Shown piece by piece: positions 17,932 to 26,789 of a stretch of 64,000 bases of DNA. Position 1 is the stretch's first letter, and each line of letters opens with the position of its first letter. This DNA is from Thermoplasmata archaeon (GTDB lineage Archaea; Thermoplasmatota; Thermoplasmata; Lutacidiplasmatales; UBA184). The DNA lies in NCBI GenBank assembly GCA_021817245.1, contig JAKAVQ010000005.1, positions 62,001 to 126,000 of the forward strand, read 5' to 3'. The position numbers and the translations under genes are program-made. Under the pieces are notes generated by a model. That model did no database searches, was not told the origin of the DNA, and was given only the letters and a program-made list of their open reading frames with translations.

Positions 17932-17940
17932 TTCATAACC
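17932..17940 (-). promoter_or_regulatory. TATA-like box for the thiolase/DUF35 pair
   Basis: GGTTATGAA on the minus strand. It implies initiation near 17908, giving a leader of about 100 bases to the preferred GTG, or about 10 bases to an alternative GTG at 17899. See the corresponding finding. Confidence 0.4.
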
Positions 17941-18007
17941 TTCGCACGCCGAGAGACCTCGGTGGGCGGGGGATACTGTTTTGCGCGGGGTCCGGCATCC
18001 ACGCCCC

Positions 18008-18970
18008 ATGCCGACCCGCGCCCCCCCTTCGGACCTCCTTTCGATCGCCGACGTCGCTCGGGAACTCCCCGATCTCTTGGCGCACGCGGCCCGGCTCAAG
18101 GCCGCCCGGCGTCGGGGGCGCACGGTCCCTTCGCTCCGCGGGAAGAACCTGGCACTGATTTTCGAGAAGCCCTCGACCCGCACCCGGACCTCGTTCGAGG
18201 TCGCGATGAACGACCTCGGCGGGCACGCGCTCTATCTCTCCTCGAAGGAGCTCCAGCTCGGGCGGGGCGAGACGATCGCCGACACCGCCCGCGTCCTCTC
18301 CCGGTACGTCGATGGGATCGCCTACCGAGCGTACCGACACACCGACGTCGTGGAGTTGGCCCGTGGCGCGAGCGTCCCCGTGATCAACGCGCTCGACGAC
18401 CTCGAACACCCCTGCCAGATCGTCGCGGACCTCCTGACGATGCACGAGCGCTGGCGGGGGCGGTTCCGAGGCCGTCGCCTCGCCTGGGTAGGGGACGGCA
18501 ACAACGTCCTTCACTCGCTCCTTCTCGGCGCGGCCGCGGTCGGACTCTCCCTCACCGCGGCGGTTCCGCCAGGGTACGAGCCCCGGCCGGACGTCGTGGA
18601 GGCGGCCCGCCGGCTCGCGGAGGGCACGGGAGCGGCGCTCGCTTTCACCCACGAGCCGCGCGAGGCGGTCCGGGACGCGGACGCGCTCTACACCGACGTC
18701 TGGGTCTCGATGGGCGACGAAGCGGAACGTGCGGCGCGCGAAGCGGCGTTCCACGGATTCCAGATCAACGACGAGCTCCTCTCCCGGGCCGGGGCCGACG
18801 CGTTCGTCCTCCACGACCTCCCCGCCCACCGGGGGGAGGAGATCACCGACTCGGTGATGGACGGATCGCGCGCCGCGGTCTGGGACCAGGCGGAGAACCG
18901 CCTGCACGCCCAGAAGGCGATCCTCGAGCGGCTCCTTCGGTCCCGCTCCGCGCCCCGGCGCCGGCCGTAG
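18008..18970 (+). CDS. argF: Ornithine carbamoyltransferase (unusual HDLP loop)
   Basis: Makes citrulline from ornithine and carbamoyl phosphate in arginine synthesis. The 320 residues show the carbamoyl-phosphate motif PSTRTRTSFE, HPCQ, and the ornithine loop DVWVSMGDE. The usual ornithine-side motif HCLPAHRGEE here reads HDLPAHRGEE: the conserved Cys is Asp270. Otherwise the length and order are normal. Start at ATG 18008, about 32 bases after a weak A/T element (GATACTGTT, 17972-17980). Confidence 0.92.
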   Translation: MPTRAPPSDLLSIADVARELPDLLAHAARLKAARRRGRTVPSLRGKNLALIFEKPSTRTRTSFEVAMNDLGGHALYLSSKELQLGRGETIADTARVLSRYVDGIAYRAYRHTDVVELARGASVPVINALDDLEHPCQIVADLLTMHERWRGRFRGRRLAWVGDGNNVLHSLLLGAAAVGLSLTAAVPPGYEPRPDVVEAARRLAEGTGAALAFTHEPREAVRDADALYTDVWVSMGDEAERAAREAAFHGFQINDELLSRAGADAFVLHDLPAHRGEEITDSVMDGSRAAVWDQAENRLHAQKAILERLLRSRSAPRRRP

Positions 18971-18992
18971 CACCCACCGCCGAGGGGATCCC

Positions 18993-19367
18993 GTGGCGCT
19001 CTCGCACCGGGACCAACGCGCGCATCGCTCGGTCCGTCGCGCGTTCCTGCTCTTCGGGGCCGCAGTCGTCGCCCTGACGGTCCTGGTCCTCTACGCTCCC
19101 CAGGCCGGGATCGGGTTCCTCGGGGTCCTGGCGCTCGGGGGCGCGGGACTCGGTCTCCTCGGCTGGTCGGAGCAGCTCCTCGAAGGGTACGCAGCGGACC
19201 TCCGCAGCTTTCGCGAAAGCACTCCGCTCGAGGGGTTCGTCCGCGCGGAACTCGCGAGCCGTCTCGATCTCGACCGCCCGGTCTCGGGGCCCGGCGGACG
19301 CTCCCCCCATACCCGAAGGCGGGGTCCCGAGGGCGACGACCCCGATCGGTCGCGCGGCCCCGACTAA
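18993..19367 (+). CDS. Small membrane protein, two transmembrane segments
   Basis: A 124-residue protein with a basic N-terminus, two hydrophobic helices (about residues 17-36 and 39-58) and a soluble, charged C-terminal tail. GTG start 22 bases after argF, so probably co-transcribed. It overlaps the mbf1 stop by 4 bases on the opposite strand. No family recognised. Confidence 0.55.
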   Translation: MALSHRDQRAHRSVRRAFLLFGAAVVALTVLVLYAPQAGIGFLGVLALGGAGLGLLGWSEQLLEGYAADLRSFRESTPLEGFVRAELASRLDLDRPVSGPGGRSPHTRRRGPEGDDPDRSRGPD

Positions 19368-19816
19368 CCCGAAGAGGCGGGCTCCGCCTCGGCGCGAAGA
19401 CGTACCTGGAGCAGCCGCTCGAGCTTGCGCACCAGATCGTCCGGCGGGCGGAAGCTGCCGGACTCGATCTTGAGGACGACCGACTTCTTCTCGTTCAGCT
19501 TCTTGCCGAGGTCCTCCGGCGTCCAGGTGCGCGCCTCGCGGGCGGTCCGCACGCGCTTCGGCCAGTCCGGAGCCAGCTCCATCTCGCCGATCTCCTGGTA
19601 CAGATCGCGTTCCTCGAGGCGCCGGCCACCGGCCGGCCGCACCGGTCCCACGCCGGGACGGGGGCGGAGCGCGGCGGTCGCGGCCCCTGACGGGCTCGGC
19701 GGGGGGTCGATCCGCTCACCGAAGCGGACGCACTCGGGCCCGACATTAAGGATCGTTCCCTCGATCCGGATTCGGCTCGTCAGGGGGGTCTCCTTCCCGC
19801 ACAGTTCGCAGAGCAT
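19364..19816 (-). CDS. mbf1: Archaeal multiprotein bridging factor 1 (MBF1)
   Basis: A 150-residue transcription-associated protein. The N-terminal zinc ribbon is MLCELCGKE followed by a Cys in VGPECVRFG. A Pro-rich linker (residues 37-65) follows. The C-terminal helix-turn-helix of the Cro type is visible as AREARTWTPEDLGKKLNEK and VVLKIESGSFRPPDD. This is the standard archaeal MBF1 layout. It lies 12 bases downstream of a thioesterase gene and is likely on its transcript. Confidence 0.93.
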   Translation of the reverse strand: MLCELCGKETPLTSRIRIEGTILNVGPECVRFGERIDPPPSPSGAATAALRPRPGVGPVRPAGGRRLEERDLYQEIGEMELAPDWPKRVRTAREARTWTPEDLGKKLNEKKSVVLKIESGSFRPPDDLVRKLERLLQVRLRAEAEPASSG

Positions 19817-19828
19817 GGTTCCGTTCTC

Positions 19829-20320
19829 CTACGCGGCGGTCCCTTGGCGCGTGCGCCGCCGCTCCTCCATCCGGCGCCGGCCCTCCTCGAACCGGCGTCG
19901 CTCCTCCTCCGTCTCGAGCTCGGCCGGGGGCACCGCCACGGGTCGACCGTGCGCGTCGACGGCCACCATGGTGACGTAGGCCTCGCCGACCAGACGGGGC
20001 GCGCCGCCGGCAAGAGCCTCGGAGCGGACGCGTACCCAGACCTCCATCGAGCTGTGACCGACATAGGTGAGCTGGGACTCGAAGTCGACGACCTCGCCGA
20101 CGTGCACCGGGAGGATGAAGTCGACCCGGTCGAAGGAGGCCGTGACGCAGTTCGCCTTGGCGTGACGGGTCGCGGTGATGTAGGCGACCCGGTCCACCTC
20201 GCTCAGAATCTGTCCGCCGAAGACGTTCCCCGTGAAGTTCGCGTCCGTCGGCACCATCAGCCGAACGACCGACGCGCGGCTCGCACGGATCGGCACTGGG
20301 GCCAACGACGGTTCGGTCAT
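19829..20320 (-). CDS. Acyl-CoA thioesterase, hot-dog fold (YciA/BACH-like)
   Basis: Hydrolyses acyl-CoA thioesters. The 163-residue protein has the family pattern PTDANFTGNVFGGQILSEVD, where Asn and the FGG loop lead into the central hot-dog helix, and a second conserved strand SMEVWVRVRSE. The C-terminal 30 residues are a highly charged helix. A TATA-like box (ATTTAG on the minus strand, 20358-20363) lies about 41 bases upstream. First gene of a pair with mbf1. Confidence 0.9.
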   Translation of the reverse strand: MTEPSLAPVPIRASRASVVRLMVPTDANFTGNVFGGQILSEVDRVAYITATRHAKANCVTASFDRVDFILPVHVGEVVDFESQLTYVGHSSMEVWVRVRSEALAGGAPRLVGEAYVTMVAVDAHGRPVAVPPAELETEEERRRFEEGRRRMEERRRTRQGTAA

Positions 20321-20493
20321 CTACGGAAACAACAAGGGACGCCGACCTGAACGCGCCCTAAATGGGTTTCGACGGCCCCGGCGGCCGGCCCGCAGGGTCT
20401 CCCGCAGAACCCCGAGTCCTCCGGGGGCGTTTCAGCGTCCCTCTCCGAGGGGGTTTATCGTCCCGCGACCTCGGGAGCACTGAGGAAACGTCG

Positions 20494-20892
20494 ATGCCAC
20501 CGAAACCCCCGAAAAAGGCGGCGCCCCGCGGACCCTACTTCGCCAGTGTCGCCGTCCTGGTCTCCGATCCGAAACGATCGCTCGCGTGGTACACGGAGAA
20601 GCTCGGGCTCGACGTGATCGACCACGAGAGCCACTGGATCACTGTCGGGCGGAAAGGCCAGCACGGCAAGCTCCACCTCTGTCAGTACTCGGAGGGGGGC
20701 GACAACGTCGGTCTCGAGCCCGGCAACTCCGGGATCCTGCTCCTCCTGCCGGGCCAGGATTTCACGGCGAGCTGCTCCGAACTGGAGCGCCGCGGGGTCG
20801 AGTTCACGCAACTCCCCAAGACCGAGTCGTGGGGCACCTACGCCACGGTGCGCGACCCGGACGGTAACGAACACGTGCTGATGCCCGAGTAG
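20494..20892 (+). CDS. Glyoxalase/VOC-superfamily protein
   Basis: A 132-residue single VOC domain: strand FASVAVLVSDPKRSLAWYTEKLGLDV, then WITVGR, and the closing VRDPDGNEHVLMPE, with Glu and His at typical metal positions. The N-terminus is a short Lys/Pro extension. Substrate cannot be told from sequence; lyase, dioxygenase or resistance roles exist in the family. The ATG is 37 bases after a TATA-like box GTTTATCG (20453-20460). Confidence 0.85.
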   Translation: MPPKPPKKAAPRGPYFASVAVLVSDPKRSLAWYTEKLGLDVIDHESHWITVGRKGQHGKLHLCQYSEGGDNVGLEPGNSGILLLLPGQDFTASCSELERRGVEFTQLPKTESWGTYATVRDPDGNEHVLMPE

Positions 20893-20994
20893 GGCGCTTC
20901 CGCGCGGACCGGACGGAAACCCCGGCGGCAACCCCTTCCACGCCCTTCCTGCCGGCGTCGTTCCCTCCTTCTCGGGGTTCCGGCGCGACAATGC

Positions 20995-21002
20995 CTATAT
21001 AG
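20995..21002 (+). promoter_or_regulatory. TATA box for EF-1alpha
   Basis: CTATATAG is the best TATA match in the window, 40 bases before the EF-1alpha ATG. That suits a strongly expressed translation gene and leaves a leader of about 15 bases. Confidence 0.7.
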
Positions 21003-21038
21003 GGGTACCTTTTGGCCGCGCCCGGAGTTCCGAACCGC

Positions 21039-22316
21039 ATGGCGCAGAAGCCCCACCTCAACATCGTCTTCATCGGTCACGTGGATCACGGCAAGTCGAC
21101 CACCGTCGGGCGGCTGCTGCTCGATACCGGCTACATCCGCCAGGAGGAGATCGACAAGTACCGCGCGGAGGCCGAGGCGAAGGGGAAGGCGACCTTCGAG
21201 TTCGCGTGGGTCATGGACGACCTCAAGGAGGAGCGGGAGCGCGGGGTCACGATCGACATCGCGCACCGGAGGTTTGACACTCAGAAGTACTACTTCACGA
21301 TCATCGATGCGCCGGGCCACCGCGACTTCGTGAAGAACATGATCACGGGAACGAGCCAGGCCGACGCGGCCGTGCTCGTCTGTTCCGCGGCCGAAGGGGT
21401 CCAGGAGCAGACGCGGGAGCACATCTTCCTGTCGCGCACCCTCGGCGTCACGCAGCTCATCTGCGCCATCAACAAGATGGACCGCCAGGAGGTCAACTAC
21501 TCCGAGGCGAAGTACAACGAGGTCAAGGAAGAGCTGACGAAGCTGCTCAAGAACGTCGGATTCAAGATCCAGGAGCAGGTCGTCTTCGTCCCGATCTCGG
21601 CGTTCAAGGACGACAACATCAACAAGGCGAGCCCCAACATGACCTGGTACAAGGGGCCCTCGCTCCTCCAGGCGCTCGACAACCTGAAGGTCCCCGAGAA
21701 GCCGACCGACAAGCCGCTCCGGCTCCCGGTGCAGGACGTCTACACCATCACGGGGATCGGCACCGTCCCCGTCGGACGCGTGGAGACCGGGAAGGTCAAG
21801 ATCGGCGACAAGATCATCTTCCTCCCCAGCGGGAAGTCCGGGGAAGTGAAGTCGATCGAGATGCACCATGAGTCGGTCCAGGAGGCGATCCCGGGCGACA
21901 ACATCGGCTTCAACGTTCGCGGGATCGACAAGAACGATATCCGCCGCGGCGACGTCGCCGGGCCGGTCGCGAGCCCCCCGACCGTGGTCGAGAGCTTCAC
22001 CGCGAACATCCAGGTGCTGAACCACCCGAGCGTCATCACCGTGGGATACACGCCGGTCTTCCACTGCCACACGGCCCAGGTCGCGTGCGAGTTCACCGAG
22101 CTGCTGAAGCGCCTCGACCCGAAGACGGGTCAGGTCGCGGAAGAGAACCCCCAGACCCTCAAGACCGGGGACGCCGCGGTCGTCAAGATCACGCCCAAGC
22201 GTCCGCTCGTCATCGAGAAGTACAAGGAGTTCCCTCAGCTCGGCCGCTTTGCGGTCCGGGACATGGGCCAGACGGTCGCGGCCGGCGTCGTCGTCGACGT
22301 CAAGAAGCGCGAGTAG
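21039..22316 (+). CDS. tuf: Elongation factor 1-alpha (aEF-1A)
   Basis: Brings aminoacyl-tRNA to the ribosome as a GTP complex. The 425-residue protein has G1 GHVDHGKST, the switch I/II parts [12 protein letters not shown] and [12 protein letters not shown], and SAF for guanine recognition. Domains 2 and 3 follow with no insertion. The ATG giving [10 protein letters not shown] is chosen over an upstream start that would add nine residues. Followed by uS10, the usual end of the archaeal str cluster. Confidence 0.98.
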   Translation: MAQKPHLNIVFIGHVDHGKSTTVGRLLLDTGYIRQEEIDKYRAEAEAKGKATFEFAWVMDDLKEERERGVTIDIAHRRFDTQKYYFTIIDAPGHRDFVKNMITGTSQADAAVLVCSAAEGVQEQTREHIFLSRTLGVTQLICAINKMDRQEVNYSEAKYNEVKEELTKLLKNVGFKIQEQVVFVPISAFKDDNINKASPNMTWYKGPSLLQALDNLKVPEKPTDKPLRLPVQDVYTITGIGTVPVGRVETGKVKIGDKIIFLPSGKSGEVKSIEMHHESVQEAIPGDNIGFNVRGIDKNDIRRGDVAGPVASPPTVVESFTANIQVLNHPSVITVGYTPVFHCHTAQVACEFTELLKRLDPKTGQVAEENPQTLKTGDAAVVKITPKRPLVIEKYKEFPQLGRFAVRDMGQTVAAGVVVDVKKRE

Positions 22317-22358
22317 GCCCGACGGGACGAGAGCGCCGGTCAGGGGGAGAGGCTATCG

Positions 22359-22670
22359 ATGGTCCAGAAGGCCCGTATCTCCCTCTCCGGCACCGACTCG
22401 CGGAAGGTCGACTCCATCTGCAAGCAGATCCGGGACATCTCGCAGAAGACCGGCGTCGCGATCGCCGGGCCGATCCCGCTGCCGACGAAGAAGCTCCGCG
22501 TTCCGGTCCGCAAGGGACCCGACGGCGGAGGGACGAGCACGATCGACCACTGGGAGATGCGGATCCACAAGCGGCTGATCGACATCGACGCCGACGAGCG
22601 GGCCCTCCGCCAGGTGATGCGCATCCAGGTCCCGGACGGCGTCAATATCGAGATCGTGCTGACCGGGTAG
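22359..22670 (+). CDS. rpsJ: 30S ribosomal protein uS10
   Basis: A small-subunit ribosomal protein, 103 residues. [21 protein letters not shown] and [20 protein letters not shown] are typical of archaeal/eukaryotic S10. It follows tuf by 42 bases, the conserved archaeal arrangement. Confidence 0.97.
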   Translation: MVQKARISLSGTDSRKVDSICKQIRDISQKTGVAIAGPIPLPTKKLRVPVRKGPDGGGTSTIDHWEMRIHKRLIDIDADERALRQVMRIQVPDGVNIEIVLTG

Positions 22671-22674
22671 GCGC

Positions 22675-23301
22675 GTGTTCGCCCCGGGGGCCGGCCGCTT
22701 CCTCGGCCCGGTCGCCGTCGCGCTCGTCGTGGTCGTGCTCCTCGGGATCTCGGGGGCGTTCCCCGCGTCCGTCGCGCTCGTCGGCTTCGCGGCCGGGCTC
22801 GCCGCCCTGCTCGGGTTCCTCGCAGCGTTCTTCCGCGACCCGGACCGCGCCCCGGGGGCGGCGATCGTGTCGGCGGCCGATGGACGCGTCCGGTCGGTCG
22901 AGCGGATCGGGGACCGGTTGCGGATCTCGGTCTTCATGAACGTCACGAACGTGCACGTCAACCGCTTCCCGCTCGCCTCGACCGTCGCGGCCGTCTCCTC
23001 CGGGGGCCGCGGGTTCCGCCCCGCCTACGCTCCCGAGGCCGAGGCGAATGTCCAGCGTCGCTACCGGCTCGACACCGAACTCGGGCCGATCGAGGTCGTC
23101 CAGATCACCGGCATCGTCGCGCGCCGGCTCGTTTCGTTCGTCCGGCCGGGCGATCGCGCCGCCAAGGGGGACCGGCTCGGGATGATCGTCCTCGGTTCGA
23201 GGGTCGACGTTCACCTGCCGGCGGACCGTGTGGAGCCCCTCGTCGCTCCCGGGCAAGCGGTCCGCGCGGGCGTCACCTCGATCGCCCGGGAGCGGACGTG
23301 A
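22675..23301 (+). CDS. asd: Archaetidylserine/phosphatidylserine decarboxylase-type protein
   Basis: Converts archaetidylserine to archaetidylethanolamine. This 208-residue member has two N-terminal membrane segments (about residues 10-50), FFRDPDR, the conserved FMNVTNVHVNRFP, and the self-cleavage site LGS (in IVLGSRVDV), where the Ser becomes the pyruvoyl group. The GTG start is 4 bases after uS10. It overlaps the next gene, the matching synthase, by GTGA, so two successive head-group steps are encoded together. Confidence 0.9.
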   Translation: MFAPGAGRFLGPVAVALVVVVLLGISGAFPASVALVGFAAGLAALLGFLAAFFRDPDRAPGAAIVSAADGRVRSVERIGDRLRISVFMNVTNVHVNRFPLASTVAAVSSGGRGFRPAYAPEAEANVQRRYRLDTELGPIEVVQITGIVARRLVSFVRPGDRAAKGDRLGMIVLGSRVDVHLPADRVEPLVAPGQAVRAGVTSIARERT

Positions 23302-24062
23302 CGGACCGCTGGCGCGTCTCGGCGAACCTCGCGACGCTCGCGAACGGCCTCCTCGGGCTCGGAGCGATCCTCTACACGCTCGCGGGCAACAAGCTGTGGG
23401 CCATGCTCTTGATCGCGATCGCGATCGGGTTCGACGGACTCGACGGGATCTTCTCCCGGCGGAGCCCGAAGGGACCGAGTCGCTTCGGTCGCGTCGCCGA
23501 CTCGGTCGCCGACGCGCTGACGTTCGGAGTGGCCCCGGCGGTGCTGATCGCCGTGCACACGGGGAACCTCGGCCTCTGGGACCCGTGGACCACGGTCGCG
23601 ATCGGGGTCGCGGCGGCGTACCTCGCCGCGGCGCTCGCGCGGCTCGCCTACTTCACCACCCGGGCCTTCCGGCACCCGTACTTCCTCGGGGTGCCGACGC
23701 CGCAGAGCGCCCTCGGACTCATCGTCGCGCTCCTCTTTCACGACACCCCGGCGTTCGAAGGCGTCGCCCCGGTAGGGCTCTTCGTGGGGAGCCTCGTGAT
23801 CGCCGCCCTGATGGTCGTCCCGATCCCCTACCCGAAAGCGCGCCGGGGGACCCCGCTCGCGATCCCGATGGTCCTCACGGCCGTGGCCGCGGCGATCGCC
23901 TTGGTTCCCCTCCAGTTCCGGCCCCCGCCCGGCTCGTTCGGCTACCTCCTCGCCGAGGCCGCCTCCGTGGCCTTCCTCGTGGGAGTAGCGAGCTACTATC
24001 TGGTCGGGCCGTTCACCGTCCGTCGCGCCGGCGGGACGCGCTCCACGGGAGGATCTTCGTGA
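23298..24062 (+). CDS. pssA: CDP-alcohol phosphatidyltransferase, probable archaetidylserine synthase
   Basis: Joins CDP-archaeol with serine. The 254 residues contain several membrane helices and a CDP-alcohol transferase site: FDGLDGIFSRRS, then FGRVADSVADALTFG, which supplies the paired Asp residues of the DGx2AR...Gx3Dx3D motif. The Ala of the motif is replaced (DGIFSR). Placing it between the decarboxylase and mptD with start-stop overlaps on both sides supports the serine head group. Confidence 0.88.
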   Translation: MTDRWRVSANLATLANGLLGLGAILYTLAGNKLWAMLLIAIAIGFDGLDGIFSRRSPKGPSRFGRVADSVADALTFGVAPAVLIAVHTGNLGLWDPWTTVAIGVAAAYLAAALARLAYFTTRAFRHPYFLGVPTPQSALGLIVALLFHDTPAFEGVAPVGLFVGSLVIAALMVVPIPYPKARRGTPLAIPMVLTAVAAAIALVPLQFRPPPGSFGYLLAEAASVAFLVGVASYYLVGPFTVRRAGGTRSTGGSS

Positions 24063-24478
24063 GCCGCTCTCCGTCCATCCATGCGGCCCGGCTCACCCGG
24101 CGGGAGGCTCTCCTCTTCGAGGCGGGCATCAAACTCGGGGGGATCTTCCACCAGTACCTGGGCACCCCGGTCGCACCGGGGACGGCGCGGACGCTCGAAC
24201 GCGCGATCGAGTCGGCGGTCGGGCTGCAGCCGTTCGTCCGGCACGTGCGCGTGCGGATCCGGCCCGCTCGGGGCGGACCGGCCGGCCGTGGCCGGTTCGC
24301 CTATCGCTACCTCACCCCCGAAATGCTCGAGGTCCGGGTGGGACTCGCGGACGGCGACGAGGAGGTCGAGGCTCGGCTCGACCACCGCCCCGACCTGCGC
24401 TACCCGCTCATGAGCGTCCTCCGCGCCGGGCCGCGCGCGAAGGGCCGGGGCCGCACGATCCGGCGCTCTGTCCCCTGA
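24059..24478 (+). CDS. mptD: Archaeal dihydroneopterin aldolase MptD-like (DUF372)
   Basis: Makes 6-hydroxymethyl-7,8-dihydropterin for tetrahydrofolate or methanopterin cofactors. The 139-residue protein shows the family core EALLFEAGIKLGGIFHQYLG, then TPVAPGTARTLERAIE, and LQPFVRHVRVRI. GTG 24059 overlaps the pssA stop (GTGA). Its co-translation with two lipid head-group enzymes is unexpected for a pterin gene. With folD and fhs in the window, C1-pterin metabolism is plainly used by this organism. Confidence 0.82.
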   Translation: MSRSPSIHAARLTRREALLFEAGIKLGGIFHQYLGTPVAPGTARTLERAIESAVGLQPFVRHVRVRIRPARGGPAGRGRFAYRYLTPEMLEVRVGLADGDEEVEARLDHRPDLRYPLMSVLRAGPRAKGRGRTIRRSVP

Positions 24479-24644
24479 GCGGTTCCGTCGGGAGCCCCCG
24501 GTGATCGCACCGGACGCCCCCGCACCGTCCCTTTCGCCTCCGAAAGATCGGCGGGCGGGAGCCGTCGCTCCCTGGACGCTCCTCGCTGCGATCCGCCCCG
24601 CATCTTAAAGAGGCGGCGCCCTCCTCCGACCTCGCCGAGGGAAG

Positions 24645-25340
24645 ATGACCCGACGGGAGAACCTGTTCCGACCGATCCACAAGGGCATCCGGTCGATGCT
24701 TTACGAGCTCGGCCTCCAGATCGGCGTGACCGATTTCGCGAGCGTCCGGGAGTCGAACGAGGTGGTCGCACGGCTCGAACACGAGCTGTCCAGCGCGGCG
24801 TCGAACTGCATCCTCTGCCTGCTTCGGGTCCATTCCCAGCACGAGGAGCGGGACCTGTTCTCCCCCTTGCGCCGGCACGACCCGGACGTCATCGCGCTGA
24901 TGATGACCGAGCACCACGAGATCGCCCGGCGGATCGAGGCGCTCGGCCGGACCTGCAGTGAGCTCCTCCAGACCCACGAGGGGGCCCGGCGGATCGAGGT
25001 CGGAGACCGGCTGGTGCTGGAATCGAACGATCTCTTCGCGCTCTACCTCGCCCACCTCAACAACGAGGAGGCCACGCTCGTCCCGCTCATGTGGGAGCGG
25101 TTCACGGACGAGGAGCTGCGCGCGATGCGGGGCCGCTTCTACAACGTGCTCCCCCTCGAGCGCTTCGAGGGATGGATGCGGTGGGTGCTCCCGGCGCTGA
25201 ACCTCAACGAGCTCGAGGTCCTCGTCTCGGGGATGCGGACGGATCCGCCGCCGAACCGGTACGCGGACGTCGTCCGGCTGTGTCGGGAGCTTCTCCCGAC
25301 CGAGCGGTGGCAGCAGGTCGAGCCGCGCCTCGGAAGCTGA
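24645..25340 (+). CDS. Hemerythrin-like (HHE) cation-binding protein
   Basis: A 231-residue helical protein. Metal-ligand candidates are spread as in HHE domains: His in FRPIHKGIRS, HSQHEERDLF, EHHEIARRI, and the late HLNNEEATLVP helix. Roles in this family include O2, NO or iron sensing and repair of iron centres; nothing here decides between them. The C-terminal 60 residues (after residue 170) are a separate helical region. TATA-like CTTAAAG at 24604-24610, 37 bases before the ATG. Confidence 0.8.
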   Translation: MTRRENLFRPIHKGIRSMLYELGLQIGVTDFASVRESNEVVARLEHELSSAASNCILCLLRVHSQHEERDLFSPLRRHDPDVIALMMTEHHEIARRIEALGRTCSELLQTHEGARRIEVGDRLVLESNDLFALYLAHLNNEEATLVPLMWERFTDEELRAMRGRFYNVLPLERFEGWMRWVLPALNLNELEVLVSGMRTDPPPNRYADVVRLCRELLPTERWQQVEPRLGS

Positions 25341-25622
25341 CCGCGGGGAGGCGCTGCCCCCTCGGTCTCGGTCGACGAACGGGCAGCGGAGGGGTGGGAA
25401 AGGGTCCACGGTCGATCGAGAGAGGACCGGGAAGACCCCCCCTGGCGGCCCGGGCCCGTCGCGATCTCGACCGGGAGGGCGCCCCCGCACTCCCCGGAGC
25501 GGCACGCCCCCCAAAACGAGGGGAGCGGCGGCCGTTGGCGGGGCCCGGCCGGGGGCGGAAAGGGCTCGGCGCGACGGTCACCCCGGAGGCGCGGCTCGGC
25601 CCCGGGGCCCGCGGAACCCGCC
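25341..25622. other. 282-base intergenic region between convergent genes
   Basis: Separates the ends of the hemerythrin-like gene and citrate synthase. It is extremely G/C-rich with short G and C runs, no start codon with a coding-like reading, no T-rich terminator and no clear hairpin. I see no gene in it. Confidence 0.5.
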
Positions 25623-26753
25623 CTAGGACCGCTGACCGATCGGCACGTACGGAAGATCGACCGCGCCGACGTACTTCGCGGTCGGGCGGATCAGCCGAAG
25701 GTCCTGATACTCCTCGAGCACGTGCGCGGTCCATCCTGCGACCCGGCTCGCGGCGAAGATCGGGGTGAAGAGGTCCGCGGGGAAGCCCAGCAGCGAGTAG
25801 ACCGAACCGGAGTAGAGATCGACGTTCGGATAGAGCCCCTTCTCGCGGTGTACGACCTCCTCGACCCGCCGCAGGAGTTCGTAGTAGTGGAGGTCCCCTT
25901 TGTTCTCCCCCACCTTGCGGGACCACTCCCGGAGGATCGTGGCCCGGGGATCCTCGACCTTGTACACCCGGTGCCCGAAGCCCATGATCCGCTCGTGCCG
26001 GGAGAGCTTGCCGTGGACGATCTCCTCGACGCGCTCGGGGGTCCCGATCTCGTCGAGCAGCTCCATCACGCGCTCGTTCGCGCCGCCGTGGAGGGGGCCC
26101 TTCAGCGTGCCGACGGCGCTGGTCACCGCGCTGTACAGATCGCTCAACGTCGACGCGGTCACCCGAGCGGCGAAGGTGGAGGCGTTGAGCTCGTGGTCGG
26201 CGTGCAGGATCAACGCAACGTCCATCGCCCGAGTCTCGAGCTCTGTCGGCTCTCGGTCCAGGACCGCGTAGAGCAGGTAGGCCGCCTGGGAGAGCTCCGG
26301 CCGCGCTCGGACGAGCGGCAGCCCCTTTCGGCGGCGGTGGAACTGCGCGAGGATCGAGGGCAGCACCGCCGTCAACCGCTGAGCGCCCCCGATCGAGCTC
26401 GCCCCGGGCCGGGTCTCCTCCGGCTCGAAGCCGGCGAGCGCGCTGACGGCGGTGCGCAGGATGTCCATCGGGTGGGCCTCGATCGGCATCCGGTCGATCT
26501 GGTCGACGAGCGGCGGCGGTAGCGCCCGCACCGTGCCGAACCGTCCCTTGAGCTCCTCGAGCTGCGTGGCGTTCGGTAGCCGACCGTACCAGAGCAGGTA
26601 CGCGACCTCCTCGAACGTGGACCGGGCCGCGAGGTCGCGGATGTCGTACCCTTGGTAGATGAGACGTCCCTGCCGTCCATCGATGAAGCAGATCCGCGAC
26701 TCCAGCGCGACGACGTCCTGCAATCCCCTCTGGACCCCCTGCGGTTCGGCCAT
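25623..26753 (-). CDS. gltA: Citrate synthase
   Basis: Condenses acetyl-CoA and oxaloacetate. The 376 residues are the short archaeal/Gram-positive form: ILHADHELNASTF, GPLHGGANERVM (catalytic His), GFGHRVYK, and a closing Asp region with PNVDLYSGSVY. It begins GLQDVVALESRICFIDGRQG, as in Thermoplasma-type enzymes. A TATA-like CCATAACC (26788-26795) sits 39 bases upstream, inside the end of the neighbouring MFS gene. Confidence 0.97.
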   Translation of the reverse strand: MAEPQGVQRGLQDVVALESRICFIDGRQGRLIYQGYDIRDLAARSTFEEVAYLLWYGRLPNATQLEELKGRFGTVRALPPPLVDQIDRMPIEAHPMDILRTAVSALAGFEPEETRPGASSIGGAQRLTAVLPSILAQFHRRRKGLPLVRARPELSQAAYLLYAVLDREPTELETRAMDVALILHADHELNASTFAARVTASTLSDLYSAVTSAVGTLKGPLHGGANERVMELLDEIGTPERVEEIVHGKLSRHERIMGFGHRVYKVEDPRATILREWSRKVGENKGDLHYYELLRRVEEVVHREKGLYPNVDLYSGSVYSLLGFPADLFTPIFAASRVAGWTAHVLEEYQDLRLIRPTAKYVGAVDLPYVPIGQRS

Positions 26754-26789
26754 GTGAGGACACTTCCGACCCGCTCAGCCGAAGAGGGG

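Noticed and set aside
25341-25622. Possible structured RNA or small gene in the G/C-rich gap between convergent genes
   Set aside because: No promoter-like A/T element, no coding-like frame and no extended stem was found; base composition alone is not evidence.
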